A stretch of DNA of 42,679 nt from Acaryochloris sp. IP29b_bin.148 (GCF_028285565.1 NZ_JANQOY010000200.1:1-42679); one strand, 5' to 3'. Positions 16,864-26,025 are shown, numbered from the stretch's first letter. The notes: generated by a model from the sequence alone, not told the origin. A program made the numbers and translations.

Positions 16864-16980
16864 TTAGTGGTTGTCAGGCTTTTGCCACGACAAAATCATG
16901 TAGCGTAGTAGGCCCAATCGACTCGTGCCTTCGAGCAGTAACGTCTGTGTAAATTTGGGCAACAGACCCAGTACCTGTAA
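16864..16980 (-). pseudogene. possible C-terminal gene remnant
   Basis: A 38-codon minus-strand frame with no start codon reads LQVLGLLPKFTQTLLLEGTS and continues RLGLLRYMILSWQKPDNH to a TAA just past the desaturase stop. The amino-acid usage looks like the tail of a real protein rather than random sequence. A stop precedes it at 16981-16983. I cannot name the family. It is probably a decayed 3' end. Confidence 0.25.
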
Positions 16981-17143
16981 TTAAGCAGCAAGAAAGAAGT
17001 TTCCTGTAGCGAAATAAGTTCAAATGCCTGGTTCTTTCAAGTTGTCTTCACTAATCAAATATGGCATACCAGCGCTAGCACTCATTGCCAAAGAACTAAG
17101 CGGACAAAGTGAGTTCTTTGGTTGCCTATGTACAGAGTCATTG

Positions 17144-17677
17144 TTAGATGGCGCAGAATTCAGCTTCTGTGACACGATAGACGACTACCTCAATTCCTCC
17201 GACCTCAATTTCTGAGTGAAAGCTCAGGCCAAGCCGCTTTGCGACTGCAATTGAAGCTGCATTCTGTGGGTGAATCAAGCTGATTACAGAATCGCGCCCC
17301 AGCTTTGTGAACGCAAACGCTAACGCAACACGTCCGGCTTCAGTCGCAAAGCCCTTGCCCCAGTGCTGTTTCCCCAACACCCAGCCTATCTCGAAACCAG
17401 GCCAACCCTCTGGGTGATGGAATCCAACTCTCCCCAGGAACTCCAAGCTCTGTCGGTTCTCAACGGCCCACATACCGTAACCCCTCAGAGACCAATGCCC
17501 CAGAAACATCGCCATCTGACACCAGGTCTCTTTCCGAGACAGCGGTTGACCGTGGCCCAAGTAGCAAACGACGCCAGGGTCGGACAAATACTCAGCATAC
17601 CCATCGAGATCTGAATCCCGAAATGCCCGCAGACGAAGGCGTTGGGTTTCAATGGTTGGAATCAAAACGTTGTCCAT
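17144..17677 (-). CDS. GNAT family N-acetyltransferase (RimJ/RimL-like)
   Basis: This 177-residue protein has the Acetyltransf_3 pattern: an N-terminal TQRLRLRAFRDSDLDGYAEYL, then WAVENRQSLEFLGRVGF. The acetyl-CoA pyrophosphate loop region is EIGWVLGKQHWGKGFATEA. The NAASIAVAKRLGLSF segment is typical of the C-terminal half. It would transfer an acetyl group from acetyl-CoA to an N-terminal or other amine; the substrate is unknown. The start is ATG 17677. The gene has no co-directional neighbour close by and converges with the desaturase gene. Confidence 0.88.
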   Translation of the reverse strand: MDNVLIPTIETQRLRLRAFRDSDLDGYAEYLSDPGVVCYLGHGQPLSRKETWCQMAMFLGHWSLRGYGMWAVENRQSLEFLGRVGFHHPEGWPGFEIGWVLGKQHWGKGFATEAGRVALAFAFTKLGRDSVISLIHPQNAASIAVAKRLGLSFHSEIEVGGIEVVVYRVTEAEFCAI

Positions 17678-17906
17678 CTAACAGTTTGGGTCAGCAGCTG
17701 CTAAAACCTTTGTATCTTGGCTATGCGACTTCAAGCAGTTAAGAAAACGGGTGACCTTATGAAAAGGTCTGGAACATCTGCCATTGCTGTGTTGAAGGGG
17801 ATTGGTAGGCTTGCGGATAAATCAGTATAGAAGAGATCTATGAGAACGAAGTTTATATGAGATGTTAGGGTAAATGCCAATAAATTACTGCTGAGGGTAC
17901 AGAGAT

Positions 17907-19850
17907 ATGGCCAGTACTGTGCTTGGAGTTGGGTTGGAGAATTTTGACCTATTGGAGACTTTGCTGCGTAGTATTGATGGTTGGAATCAATGGCGTGAGC
18001 AGAATCCTGGTGTGCAGATAGACTTGAGAGAAGCCGATCTCAGAGAAGCTAACCTTAGAGGGGGCAATCTCAGTTCTACCGATCTGAGAGGAGCTAATTT
18101 CAGCGGTACCAACCCCATCGATGCCAACTTCAGAGGGGCTAACCTCAGAGGGGCCAATCTTAGAGAGGCCAACCTCAGCAGTGCCATCCTCGAGGAGGTT
18201 GACCTCAGTGGTGCTGACCTCACCAATGCCAACCTCAACGGGCTCAACCTTAGCGGTGTCGACCTCAGTCGCTCCAATCTGAGTGGTGCTGACCTCACCA
18301 ATGCCAACCTCAACGGTGTCCACCTAAGAGGCGCTTGGATTTCAGGTGAAACGCAGATTGCCCCGAAGTGGAAACTGATTCACGAATTGGTCACGCAAGG
18401 TGGAATAAGGAAAGACCTTAGTGGTGCAAACCTCACCAATGCCAACCTCCATAATGCCCATCTAGAAGAGGTAAACCTCAGGCATGCTGACCTCAGCAAT
18501 ACCAACTTAGAAGGGGCCAATCTCATTAGGGCTAGCTTAGTAGGGGCTAAACTCAATGGTGCTGACCTCGGCAATGCCAATCTCAGCAATGCTGACCTTA
18601 GCAATGTCGATCTCTCCCACGCCAACCTTAGAAGTGCCATCATCTCCGATCAAACACAGATTCATCCAAAATGGAAGCTTGTTTATGAAGTGGTGACTGG
18701 CGGTGGAGAAGGGAAAGACCTCACCTATGCTAACTTCAGCAGTGCTGACCTCAAGGGTGCCAATATCAGGGAGGTGGATCTTAGCAATGCCAACCTCAGC
18801 AGTACTGACCTCAGTCATGCCAATCTCAGCAGTGGCATCCTTAAAGATGCGAACCTCAGCCATGCCAACTTAAAAGAGGCGGATCTGAGGAATGCTGACC
18901 TCAGTAATACCAACCTAGAAGGGGCCAATCTCAGCAATACCAATCTGAAAGGCGCTAATCTCAGTGGTGCTGACCTTACCCTGACTGATCTCAGTGGTGC
19001 TGACCTGGGCAATGTAGACTTCCCCCGCGCTAACCTCAGGGATGCCATTATCTCTGATCAAACACAGATTAACGCTAAATGGAAGCTGGTTCATGAAGTG
19101 GTGACTGGCGGTGGAGAAGGGAAAGATCTCAGCAAATCCAACTTTAACGAAGCCAACCTCAAGGGGGCCAACCTTAGGGAGGCGGATCTCAGCAGTGCTG
19201 ACCTCAGACGGACTAATCTCAGCAAGGCCAATCTCAGCAGTGGCATTTTCAGAGATGCCAATCTCATCCTTGCTAACCTCGAAGGTGCTGACCTCTGTGG
19301 GGCTACCCTTAGTAATGCGAATCTCCGTAGTGCCAACCTCAGTCATGCGAATCTCCGTAGTGCCGATCTCTTTGGTGCAGACTTTTTTATTGCCAACCTT
19401 CGTGGGGCCAACCTCGAAGGTGCTGACCTCTGTGGTGCTAACCTCAGTAATGCCAACCTCAGTAATGCCAATCTCAGTAATGCCAACCTCAGCAACGTGG
19501 ATCTGATCGGCGCTGATCTCGTCGGGGCTAACCTCTGCAAAGCCAATATTCATAGTGCTAATCTTAGCGATGCTAATCTTAGCGATGCCAATCTCAGCGA
19601 TGCTAATCTTAGCGATGCCAATCTTAGAGGGACCAACCTCAGCAGTGTCAACCTCAGGGATGCCAACCTGATTGGTGCTGACCTCTTGGATGCTAATCTC
19701 TACAGTGCTGACCTGATGGGTACCGACCTCTTCGATGCCAGTCTCAGCAGTGCTGTCCCCCGTAAGGCTGACCTTAGCAAGGCTATTCTCACTGAAGAGC
19801 AACAGATGAATCCCAAGATTTCTGAGCCAACTCAAGAAGCCATTGATTAA
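17907..19850 (+). CDS. long pentapeptide-repeat protein with three internal linker cassettes
   Basis: This 647-residue protein is almost entirely A(D/N)Lxx pentapeptide repeats, which fold into a right-handed quadrilateral beta helix. About 35 unique residues precede them. Three times, near residues 149, 250 and 386, the repeats are broken by a related insert of the form TQIxxKWKLxxEVVTGGGEGKDL. A degenerate fourth (LTEEQQMNPK) closes the protein. The modules look like internal duplications. Such proteins are abundant in cyanobacteria; most have no known function, though a few act on DNA gyrase or in membranes. No signal peptide or membrane segment is seen. Near-identical repeats at DNA level make the gene prone to length variation. 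Confidence 0.9.
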   Translation: MASTVLGVGLENFDLLETLLRSIDGWNQWREQNPGVQIDLREADLREANLRGGNLSSTDLRGANFSGTNPIDANFRGANLRGANLREANLSSAILEEVDLSGADLTNANLNGLNLSGVDLSRSNLSGADLTNANLNGVHLRGAWISGETQIAPKWKLIHELVTQGGIRKDLSGANLTNANLHNAHLEEVNLRHADLSNTNLEGANLIRASLVGAKLNGADLGNANLSNADLSNVDLSHANLRSAIISDQTQIHPKWKLVYEVVTGGGEGKDLTYANFSSADLKGANIREVDLSNANLSSTDLSHANLSSGILKDANLSHANLKEADLRNADLSNTNLEGANLSNTNLKGANLSGADLTLTDLSGADLGNVDFPRANLRDAIISDQTQINAKWKLVHEVVTGGGEGKDLSKSNFNEANLKGANLREADLSSADLRRTNLSKANLSSGIFRDANLILANLEGADLCGATLSNANLRSANLSHANLRSADLFGADFFIANLRGANLEGADLCGANLSNANLSNANLSNANLSNVDLIGADLVGANLCKANIHSANLSDANLSDANLSDANLSDANLRGTNLSSVNLRDANLIGADLLDANLYSADLMGTDLFDASLSSAVPRKADLSKAILTEEQQMNPKISEPTQEAID

Positions 19851-20010
19851 CATTTAAAGAAAGTTTAAAACTTCAACAGCAAGTCAATGCGTGCAGCCTC
19901 AAACCCCGCTACCCGGTAGCTGGAGTGAAAACGATACGTAGTGCTCCCCAGAAGTTGAACTGTTAGCAAAGAGAGTAATGAGATATTCAGATCAACATAT
20001 CTTACGTATC

Positions 20011-20448
20011 TTACGCACGGCTAACTAATACACCACCACATACAACTAAGGATGCTCCCAGCAAGAGGTTAAAGGCATTAAGCTTTGCATACTCGCCAAA
20101 AATGGTTAATCCGAGGAAAACTGTGACTAAAGTACTCATATTGGCCAAAGGGACCAGCTTGGAGACGGGTTCCTGATAAATGGTCAGTCCCATCGCTAGG
20201 CAGATAAATCCAGCGCCAAATAGGACACCATGCCCCATCGCAAATAATCCTGCTAAGTGGGACAGATGATGCCTGGGGAAAAGGAAATAGCTCGCAACTG
20301 AGGTTAAAACAATCCCAACAGCAAAGTACAAGAGATAATAGTTTTGCCCAATACCAATATCGTTACTTTGCTTTTGCAATAAAGCGCCAACACCAAAAGC
20401 GAGTGCTGGAATAAAACCACCAATAAAAATTCCGATTGAGTCGTTCAA
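20011..20448 (-). CDS. small DMT/EamA-like membrane transporter (half-size)
   Basis: This 145-residue hydrophobic protein has four or five membrane segments. Its pattern resembles one half of an EamA/drug-metabolite transporter (LVPLANMSTLVTVFLGLTIF, then EYAKLNAFNLLLGASLVVCG). Half-size members work as dimers. The substrate is unknown. The start codon is TTG at 20448 and overlaps the TGA of the upstream HAD phosphatase gene (TTGA), so the two are coupled. Coupling suggests that the transported compound and the phosphatase substrate are related, but this is inference. Confidence 0.7.
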   Translation of the reverse strand: MNDSIGIFIGGFIPALAFGVGALLQKQSNDIGIGQNYYLLYFAVGIVLTSVASYFLFPRHHLSHLAGLFAMGHGVLFGAGFICLAMGLTIYQEPVSKLVPLANMSTLVTVFLGLTIFGEYAKLNAFNLLLGASLVVCGGVLVSRA

Positions 20449-21035
20449 AATAGTAGGCCTCTAATTTTCGAATAGCATGCATTGCGTCGCTTAAAGTGAA
20501 AGCCTAATATTCCAAGATCGCAAGCAGTGGAAATATTGGGCAAGCTATCGTCAATAAATAATGTCTCTGAAGGGGATAAGTCATACCGTTCGATGGTTAA
20601 ATTAAAAATCTTGGCATCAGGTTTCATGCATTTTTCCTTGCCTGAAATGACGATACCATCGAATAAATCAAAGAACTTTTGGGTTTTAATATATTCATAA
20701 GTCTCTGATGACATATTCGATAAGCAGTACATTTTTATCCCTGCATTATACAGATCCTGCATCAGCTGTATGCTCTGAGGGATAGGGGTTAGAGATGTCT
20801 TCGCAGCCAGGAGAGCTTGCTCTATGACGTCCCTTTTTAAGTTCGATCTAGCGACGACCCGAGAAGCGACTAATTGCTCTGACTGAATACCTTGATCCAT
20901 ATCCAGCCAGTCCTGATGCTTAAATAGCTCAGTGTGTAGCAGATCTCTTTCTTCTTGGCTGATATCTAACGACATCAAAATCTTGTCAATATTCCAGTCT
21001 AATACTACGTTTCCCAAATCAAAAATGATTTCCAT
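20445..21035 (-). CDS. HAD-superfamily (subfamily IA) phosphatase
   Basis: This 196-residue HAD hydrolase of the YihX/epoxide-hydrolase-like branch begins with the motif IIFDLGNVVLDWN, with nucleophile Asp6 in a DLGN context typical of this branch. YCLSNMS carries the motif II serine. K of GKEKCMKPDAKIF provides motif III, and LFIDDSLPNI gives the acidic motif IV. It probably dephosphorylates a small sugar phosphate or nucleotide; the substrate is unknown. The ATG is at 21035. The TGA overlaps the TTG start of the membrane transporter gene. Confidence 0.87.
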   Translation of the reverse strand: MEIIFDLGNVVLDWNIDKILMSLDISQEERDLLHTELFKHQDWLDMDQGIQSEQLVASRVVARSNLKRDVIEQALLAAKTSLTPIPQSIQLMQDLYNAGIKMYCLSNMSSETYEYIKTQKFFDLFDGIVISGKEKCMKPDAKIFNLTIERYDLSPSETLFIDDSLPNISTACDLGILGFHFKRRNACYSKIRGLLF

Positions 21036-21426
21036 CTGCGATTAGCCTTAGGAGATATAGCGAGTATATAAAACTCATCTACTAAAGGATGTAAGTCAAA
21101 ATACTCTGACCTACTTTGAAGTTCAGACAATCTCCTAATGAAAAGGTCTTATGACGTACTGGCTCACTGGTTGCTAATCTTCTCAATTGATGATTTACTT
21201 CAGCCCATCATCTCTTGAAATATTTATCTAAAGCTCAAAGCTGTTCCGACTAGAAAAGTCTACTGATTCACGTACACCATCAACATCGGCTTAACGTTTT
21301 TATCCAAATTCTGATGAGTGAAAGCTGGGTTTGATTTGCGGTGGTTTGTACGTCAGAATAGTTATCACGGCCTTGTATCGTATGTTCCTAAGTGAACAAG
21401 GCATATTGTCCCGTTGAGAAGTTCAG
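21036..21426. other. divergent intergenic region, no gene seen
   Basis: About 390 bp separate the HAD phosphatase (leftward) and the DUF1995 gene (rightward). Promoters for both must lie here. I saw no convincing ORF, hairpin or repeat. Confidence 0.45.
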
Positions 21427-22137
21427 ATGGTCTTTCCCGATTCTTTGGAAACATCAATATCGCAAGCTGTTGAAGCAACAAAGGCTGCGATCGCAGATCA
21501 CAAAACCCTGCTACAGGTTGATATTGCCATTCCCGAACTAAAGCCCTTGCCCGTCGCCCAGCAATATCTCAGCCAACTGCCCAATCTAGGCGAGAACGTT
21601 AAAGTCTTTTTCTCTGATACGGGGGCAGCCGCCTTAGCCCGTCATCAATGGCAAGAGATTGCCTACGAGTTGCGAGGGATCGAAGAATTAATCGACCCTG
21701 TACAGCCTGAAAATGATGCCTTTGTTTTTATCGCCCCCACCCCCGTAGAAGTGGGCAAGGTGGAGCAAATTTGTAACCAGGCTGGCGATCGCGTCTGTAT
21801 TTTGCTTAATCCCAAGTTAGAAGATGTTTCCATTGTCGGGATTGGCATGGCCGGACGGACGCTACGAGAGCGATTCCTCAACAATATTGAACCTTGTTAT
21901 TCTTTCCTGCCCTTAGAACGAGGAGCCGTGATTCGGTCCTACCCCAGCGAGTGGCAGATTTGGTGGGCCGAGGGGGAAGACGACGGTAGCGAACATCAGA
22001 TTCTAGCCTCAGAAGCAAGTCGCCCTTCGGGAGAACGAATTGGCCAAATTCTGGCTCCTTTGATGGCAACAGAGAATGCCCGTAAGCCCGGCCTATTTGA
22101 CAATATGCAGCAATTTTGGAAAGCCCTTACCCAATAG
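21427..22137 (+). CDS. DUF1995 domain protein
   Basis: This 236-residue soluble protein matches the DUF1995 family of cyanobacteria and plastids: FPDSLETSISQAVEATKAAI at the start, then VKVFFSDTGAAALARHQW. A central FVFIAPTPVEVGKVEQIC block and LNPKLEDVSIVGIGMAGR follow. Plant relatives include proteins needed for photosystem II accumulation (LPA3-like), but the biochemical role of the bacterial proteins is not established. The ATG is at 21427. Two HIP1 octamers lie inside (21487 and 21785). The next gene starts 7 bp after its stop, suggesting co-transcription with it and perhaps argD. Confidence 0.85.
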   Translation: MVFPDSLETSISQAVEATKAAIADHKTLLQVDIAIPELKPLPVAQQYLSQLPNLGENVKVFFSDTGAAALARHQWQEIAYELRGIEELIDPVQPENDAFVFIAPTPVEVGKVEQICNQAGDRVCILLNPKLEDVSIVGIGMAGRTLRERFLNNIEPCYSFLPLERGAVIRSYPSEWQIWWAEGEDDGSEHQILASEASRPSGERIGQILAPLMATENARKPGLFDNMQQFWKALTQ

Positions 22138-22144
22138 CTCCCCC

Positions 22145-22597
22145 ATGACATCCTGCCGACGACTCATATATGAACAGTCCGTTGCCTATCGCGGACATCT
22201 GATTATTCCCTATCTTTCTAGCGAGATTGCCCAGACCCCGATCTATGCCTATCGTCTGCTATCCGAGTTGGGGCATCGCAGTGAATGGCATCGAGCCAAT
22301 AATCCGGCGGGACTTCACTCCAGTCGTATAGAAGGCATTTTGGATATTGCACGAGAACATTTGGATGCCAAGGTGTCCGCTACTTCCAGCCTCGGTTACT
22401 TTAAGCAGCGTTATCTCTACAAACAAAATCTGGTCATTATTTCAGAGGTTGCGGGCAAATTCTTTTACGATCACTATCCCCCCACTCGGCTGGATAATAT
22501 TGCCGCTCCCAAAATTTTTGCCAGTGAACTGGCCTGCATTAATTGGGTTAAAGCTGGATTGGATCGCAACTTGCAAAAATCTGCCTCTACAATGTAA
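22145..22597 (+). CDS. conserved hypothetical protein, unknown function
   Basis: This 150-residue protein belongs to no family I can name. It is polar, with a mixed alpha/beta character and several tyrosine- and histidine-rich stretches (PIYAYRLLSELGHRSEWHRA; REHLDAKVSATSS). No membrane segment is seen. The frame is open further upstream to 22076, inside the DUF1995 gene, but the ATG at 22145, eight bases after the DUF1995 stop, is the sensible start. It lies tightly between DUF1995 and argD on the same strand. That spacing and the ordinary composition argue for a real gene. Confidence 0.7.
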   Translation: MTSCRRLIYEQSVAYRGHLIIPYLSSEIAQTPIYAYRLLSELGHRSEWHRANNPAGLHSSRIEGILDIAREHLDAKVSATSSLGYFKQRYLYKQNLVIISEVAGKFFYDHYPPTRLDNIAAPKIFASELACINWVKAGLDRNLQKSASTM

Positions 22598-22626
22598 GTC
22601 AACCTTTCGTCCGTGCAGGAGTGCTT

Positions 22627-23889
22627 GTGAGCCCTACTGAACTTGCTCAAGATCCGTCTGCGGTATCCGCTCAATCCTTTAATGCCGCCCACTTTGATCA
22701 GGATGTAATGACCACCTATGGCCGTTTCCCAATCGCCCTGGAGCGAGGACAAGGCTGCCGCGTTTGGGACACGGATGGACGCGAGTATCTAGATTTTGTC
22801 GCCGGGATTGCCACCTGCACCTTGGGCCATGCTCATCCTGCACTAGTGGCAGCAGTCACGACCCAAATTCAAACCCTCCATCATGTCTCTAATCTGTATT
22901 ACATCCCCCAGCAAGGGGATCTGGCTCATTGGCTGACCCAGCATTCCTGTGCCGATCGCGCCTTTTTCTGCAATTCGGGTGCAGAAGCGAACGAAGGGGC
23001 GATTAAGCTAGCTCGGAAGTATGCCCATACGGTTCTAAATATCGAGCAGCCCGTTATTTTGACAGCGGATGCGAGTTTTCATGGTCGGACTCTAGCCACG
23101 ATTACCGCTACCGCACAGCCTAAATATCAAAAGAATTTTGATCCCTTGGTGCCGGGGTTTGAGTATGTGCCGTTTAATGATTTAGCCGCCCTCAAGGATA
23201 AAATCGCCACCCTCGATCAAGACCAACGCCGAGTTGCAGCTATCCTCCTAGAACCTTTGCAGGGGGAAGGGGGTGTGCGACCTGGACAATTGGAATACTT
23301 CCAGGGCGTACGCCAAATCTGCGATCAGACTGGAATCTTGCTAATCCTGGATGAGGTACAGGTCGGTATTGGCCGAACCGGAAAACTTTGGGGGTATCAG
23401 AATCTAGGTATTGAACCCGATGTGTTTACCTTAGCGAAAGGGTTGGCAGGGGGAATCCCGATTGGGGCCATGCTCAGCAAAGAAGTTTGCAGTGTTTTAC
23501 AACCGGGGGACCATGCCAGCACCTTTGGGGGAAATCCCTTTGCCTGTGCAGCCGCCTTAGCCGTCCTCGATACGCTGGAAACTGAAAATCTACTAGACAA
23601 TTCTGCTCAACGAGGGGAACAGTTACGGGCAGGACTGCATACGATTCAGTCCCAATATCCCAATCTGATTGCTGAAGTTCGAGGATGGGGGCTAATTAAT
23701 GGCCTAGTTCTCAAAGATGACATTGAACTCATGTCGATCGAGGTGATCAAAGCCGCAATGGAAGCAGGTTTACTCCTCGTTCCAGCTGGCCCCAAGGTTG
23801 TCCGCTTTGTTCCTCCTTTAATCGTGAATGAGGGAGAGGTAGATAAAGCTCTGCAAACCGTTCGGCAAGTTTTGGCTGAACTGGGTTAG
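22627..23889 (+). CDS. argD: acetylornithine aminotransferase ArgD
   Basis: ArgD converts N-acetylglutamate semialdehyde and glutamate to N-acetylornithine in arginine synthesis. The product (420 residues) is a full-length class III PLP aminotransferase: GRFPIALERGQGCRVWDTDG near the start, FCNSGAEANEGAIKLARK for cofactor phosphate, LILDEVQVGIGRTGKLWGYQ with the ring-binding Asp, and TLAKGLAGGIPIGA with the Schiff-base lysine. The GTG at 22627 is preceded by AGGAG five bases upstream. A GTG at 22621, two codons earlier, overlaps that site and is less likely. The stop is followed by AT-rich DNA. Confidence 0.96.
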   Translation: MSPTELAQDPSAVSAQSFNAAHFDQDVMTTYGRFPIALERGQGCRVWDTDGREYLDFVAGIATCTLGHAHPALVAAVTTQIQTLHHVSNLYYIPQQGDLAHWLTQHSCADRAFFCNSGAEANEGAIKLARKYAHTVLNIEQPVILTADASFHGRTLATITATAQPKYQKNFDPLVPGFEYVPFNDLAALKDKIATLDQDQRRVAAILLEPLQGEGGVRPGQLEYFQGVRQICDQTGILLILDEVQVGIGRTGKLWGYQNLGIEPDVFTLAKGLAGGIPIGAMLSKEVCSVLQPGDHASTFGGNPFACAAALAVLDTLETENLLDNSAQRGEQLRAGLHTIQSQYPNLIAEVRGWGLINGLVLKDDIELMSIEVIKAAMEAGLLLVPAGPKVVRFVPPLIVNEGEVDKALQTVRQVLAELG

Positions 23890-24058
23890 GTTAGCCAAAA
23901 AAAGTGTATTAGCCTACATATATCTTTTAATCCTATTGGATAGCTCTTTTCATTAGTTAGCACTTAATATCTCTGTATATGCTGTTATAAGTAGCGTTTT
24001 GTATAGCCATCATTATGCAGCAAAGCGACAACCGTATACGAGAACATAGATTTTAACG

Positions 24059-25033
24059 ATGAAATGTATGACTCAGAACACTATGCAGGCTGTTGTTCTC
24101 GATCAATTTGGTGGGCCGGAGGTTCTCAAGATCCAAATGCTCCCCATACCTGAGATAGGGCCAGACGAAATCTTAATCCGAATTGAGTCAGCAGGAGTAG
24201 GACAGTGGGATCCTTTTGAGCGCGAGGGAGGCTATGCGAAAATGTTGGGGCTCGAACCACACTTTCCTTACGTACTCGGCTCTGAAGGGGCAGGTGTGGT
24301 TGTTGCTGTGGGTGAGAGTGTTAGCTGCTTCAACAAGGGTGATCGAGTATATGCTGCTGGCTTCCTCAACCCGAAAGGTGGATTCTATGCAGAGTATGCT
24401 GCGGTAAAAGCTGATGTAGTTGCGCCCATCCCGAATGGATTGACCACCGAGCAGGCAGGCGTGATATTGGGGGTGGCAATCACTGCCCTTCGCGGTCTCG
24501 ACGATACATTGCACCTGAAGTCAGGTGAGTCAATAATACTCTTCGGAGCCAGTGGTGGGGTTGGGCATATGGCGGTGCAACTGGCCAAACGAATGGGCGT
24601 TTGCGTTTTCGCTGTAGCTTCGGGTAACGATGGGGTGGCACTCACAAAGGAATTAGGAGCTGACACTGCTGTGAACGGGCGCACAGACGATGTGTTGTCT
24701 GCTGCTCAGGAGTTTGCTCTCGATAGTTTCGATACCGCGCTGCTCATGGCAGGCGGTGAGGTTGCAGCGCAAGCGTTATCTCTGGTACGTAATGGCGGGC
24801 GCATTGCTTATCCGAGCGGTGTTCATCCCGAGCCTCAGGTCAGAGCTGGTATGCAAGTGAGTAGCTACTATGGCGCTCCTGATGCAGAAATTATTTCAAG
24901 ACTGAACGAGCTGATGAATGACGGACCCTTGGAAGTGCATATCGCTCGCACCTTCTTGCTTGACCAAGCAGTAGAAGCTCATCGTATGCTTAATCAACAT
25001 TATCTTGGGAAGCTTGCTCTTCGCACGAATTGA
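24059..25033 (+). CDS. zinc-independent medium-chain NADPH:quinone oxidoreductase-like dehydrogenase
   Basis: This 324-residue MDR-superfamily reductase begins with an N-terminal GroES-like domain (VVLDQFGGPEVLKIQMLPIP, the common quinone oxidoreductase start) and LGSEGAGVVVAVGE. The nucleotide-binding Rossmann fold follows with LFGASGGVGHMAVQLAK. The C-terminal half includes DTALLMAGGEVA and ends in LNQHYLGKLALR. No zinc-ligand cysteine cluster is visible. It should reduce a quinone or enone with NADPH; the substrate is unknown. The start at 24059 could equally be ATG 24068 or 24083. It stands alone, with 170 bp after argD. Confidence 0.88.
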   Translation: MKCMTQNTMQAVVLDQFGGPEVLKIQMLPIPEIGPDEILIRIESAGVGQWDPFEREGGYAKMLGLEPHFPYVLGSEGAGVVVAVGESVSCFNKGDRVYAAGFLNPKGGFYAEYAAVKADVVAPIPNGLTTEQAGVILGVAITALRGLDDTLHLKSGESIILFGASGGVGHMAVQLAKRMGVCVFAVASGNDGVALTKELGADTAVNGRTDDVLSAAQEFALDSFDTALLMAGGEVAAQALSLVRNGGRIAYPSGVHPEPQVRAGMQVSSYYGAPDAEIISRLNELMNDGPLEVHIARTFLLDQAVEAHRMLNQHYLGKLALRTN

Positions 25034-25188
25034 CTGTGAAATGCTTTAAAACGACCCAAAGGTGAAGCTGTTTATGAAGAGGTAAGATTCTCGGTAACCT
25101 CGGATTAGGAGTTGGATGCGACGCTAATTCTGAACGGAACAATTGGAGGCGATGTTTCGAGCGGCCAAGTTCAGAGAAGGAGTATAGA

Positions 25189-26025
25189 TCACCTTTTTCG
25201 GAACTTCACAGCAATAACGGCATAATGACGGGGGCCAAAGTTCCATCGCCAGGGACCAACGGGTTCTAGAGTGGCCACCTGCTGACTCAGCACCGGATCT
25301 TGACGAAAGAGATGGACGATCGCAGCAGGATTCACACCATGAAAGAAGTTTCCTTGTCGAACGAGTTGCACCAGAACCTGGCTCAGGTTTTGTGTAGGAA
25401 CTGAGGTCAAGGGTGGATAGGAATCAGACGAGACAACATCTGTAATCAGCACCCCCAAACCACCTGAGTTCAAGAGCTGCAAAAGCAAGCGCAGATGTCC
25501 CAAACGAATGGCTTGAATCACCTCCAAAAACTGGGGATGGTGTTCGCCAATCGTATCCACAATCATTTTGATCAACTGACTGAGCAGACAGGTTGAAGCT
25601 ACGACCTCAAAAGGACCTGGGAGTTTTTCTAGACAGCCAGTAGGAGCATCAATACAGGCCGTAATATCAGCCTCTGACAGAATCGATGTTGGAGACCAGT
25701 GAGCCATCCGGTCGATTGTCCCAGTTAGATCAATATCCCAATGGAAATGGAGATTGGCATGATTCGCCAGATTTTGCCTGGTTGTCCCTTGGACCAGGGC
25801 ATCCGCGTCAATGTCGACTAGATGTACTTCTGGGTGTGCCTGAACAAGTGCTGGCAGATCCAGATCATTACAATTGCCAGCCCCCAAAATGCAAAGACGA
25901 GATAGATCTGAGCCCTGTTTGAGCATCGAAGTCACTTGGTTCCGATGGCTCGCAAAGACATTCCATGCATCGCTACTGCTGAGATTAAAGGCAATCTGAC
26001 GCTGGATAAGTGGATTCATCATCAC
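25189..26025 (-). CDS. probable SAM-dependent methyltransferase-like protein
   Basis: This 278-residue protein has a Rossmann-like start of the core: LCILGAGNCNDLDLPAL followed by VHLVDIDADALVQ, the usual SAM-binding loop and acidic residue of a methyltransferase. Later, FEVVASTCLLSQLIKMIVD and a LNSGGLGVLITDVVSSD strand complete the fold. The C-terminal PWRWNFGPRHYAVIAVKF is unusual. The substrate is unknown. The start is the ATG at 26025. It diverges from the HprK-like fragment only about 20 bp away. These two genes and the nucleotidyltransferase may once have formed one cluster. Confidence 0.6.
   Translation of the reverse strand: MMMNPLIQRQIAFNLSSSDAWNVFASHRNQVTSMLKQGSDLSRLCILGAGNCNDLDLPALVQAHPEVHLVDIDADALVQGTTRQNLANHANLHFHWDIDLTGTIDRMAHWSPTSILSEADITACIDAPTGCLEKLPGPFEVVASTCLLSQLIKMIVDTIGEHHPQFLEVIQAIRLGHLRLLLQLLNSGGLGVLITDVVSSDSYPPLTSVPTQNLSQVLVQLVRQGNFFHGVNPAAIVHLFRQDPVLSQQVATLEPVGPWRWNFGPRHYAVIAVKFRKR

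Noticed and set aside
17024..17215. A 63-codon plus-strand frame overlapping the GNAT gene end
   Set aside because: Its second half is antisense to the well-supported acetyltransferase gene and there is no known motif.
17990..19700. Dense direct repeats that could be mistaken for a CRISPR array
   Set aside because: The repeats are 15-base pentapeptide codons in one continuous reading frame, with no spacer-repeat alternation and no cas genes.
18915..19853. A 312-codon minus-strand frame and several other long antisense frames under the pentapeptide gene
   Set aside because: They are mirror translations of the repetitive pentapeptide codons, giving low-complexity EVST/RLAP-like products with no family resemblance.
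22076..22144. Longer start for the gene before argD, inside the DUF1995 gene
   Set aside because: It lies within the DUF1995 coding region; ATG 22145 just after its stop is more likely.
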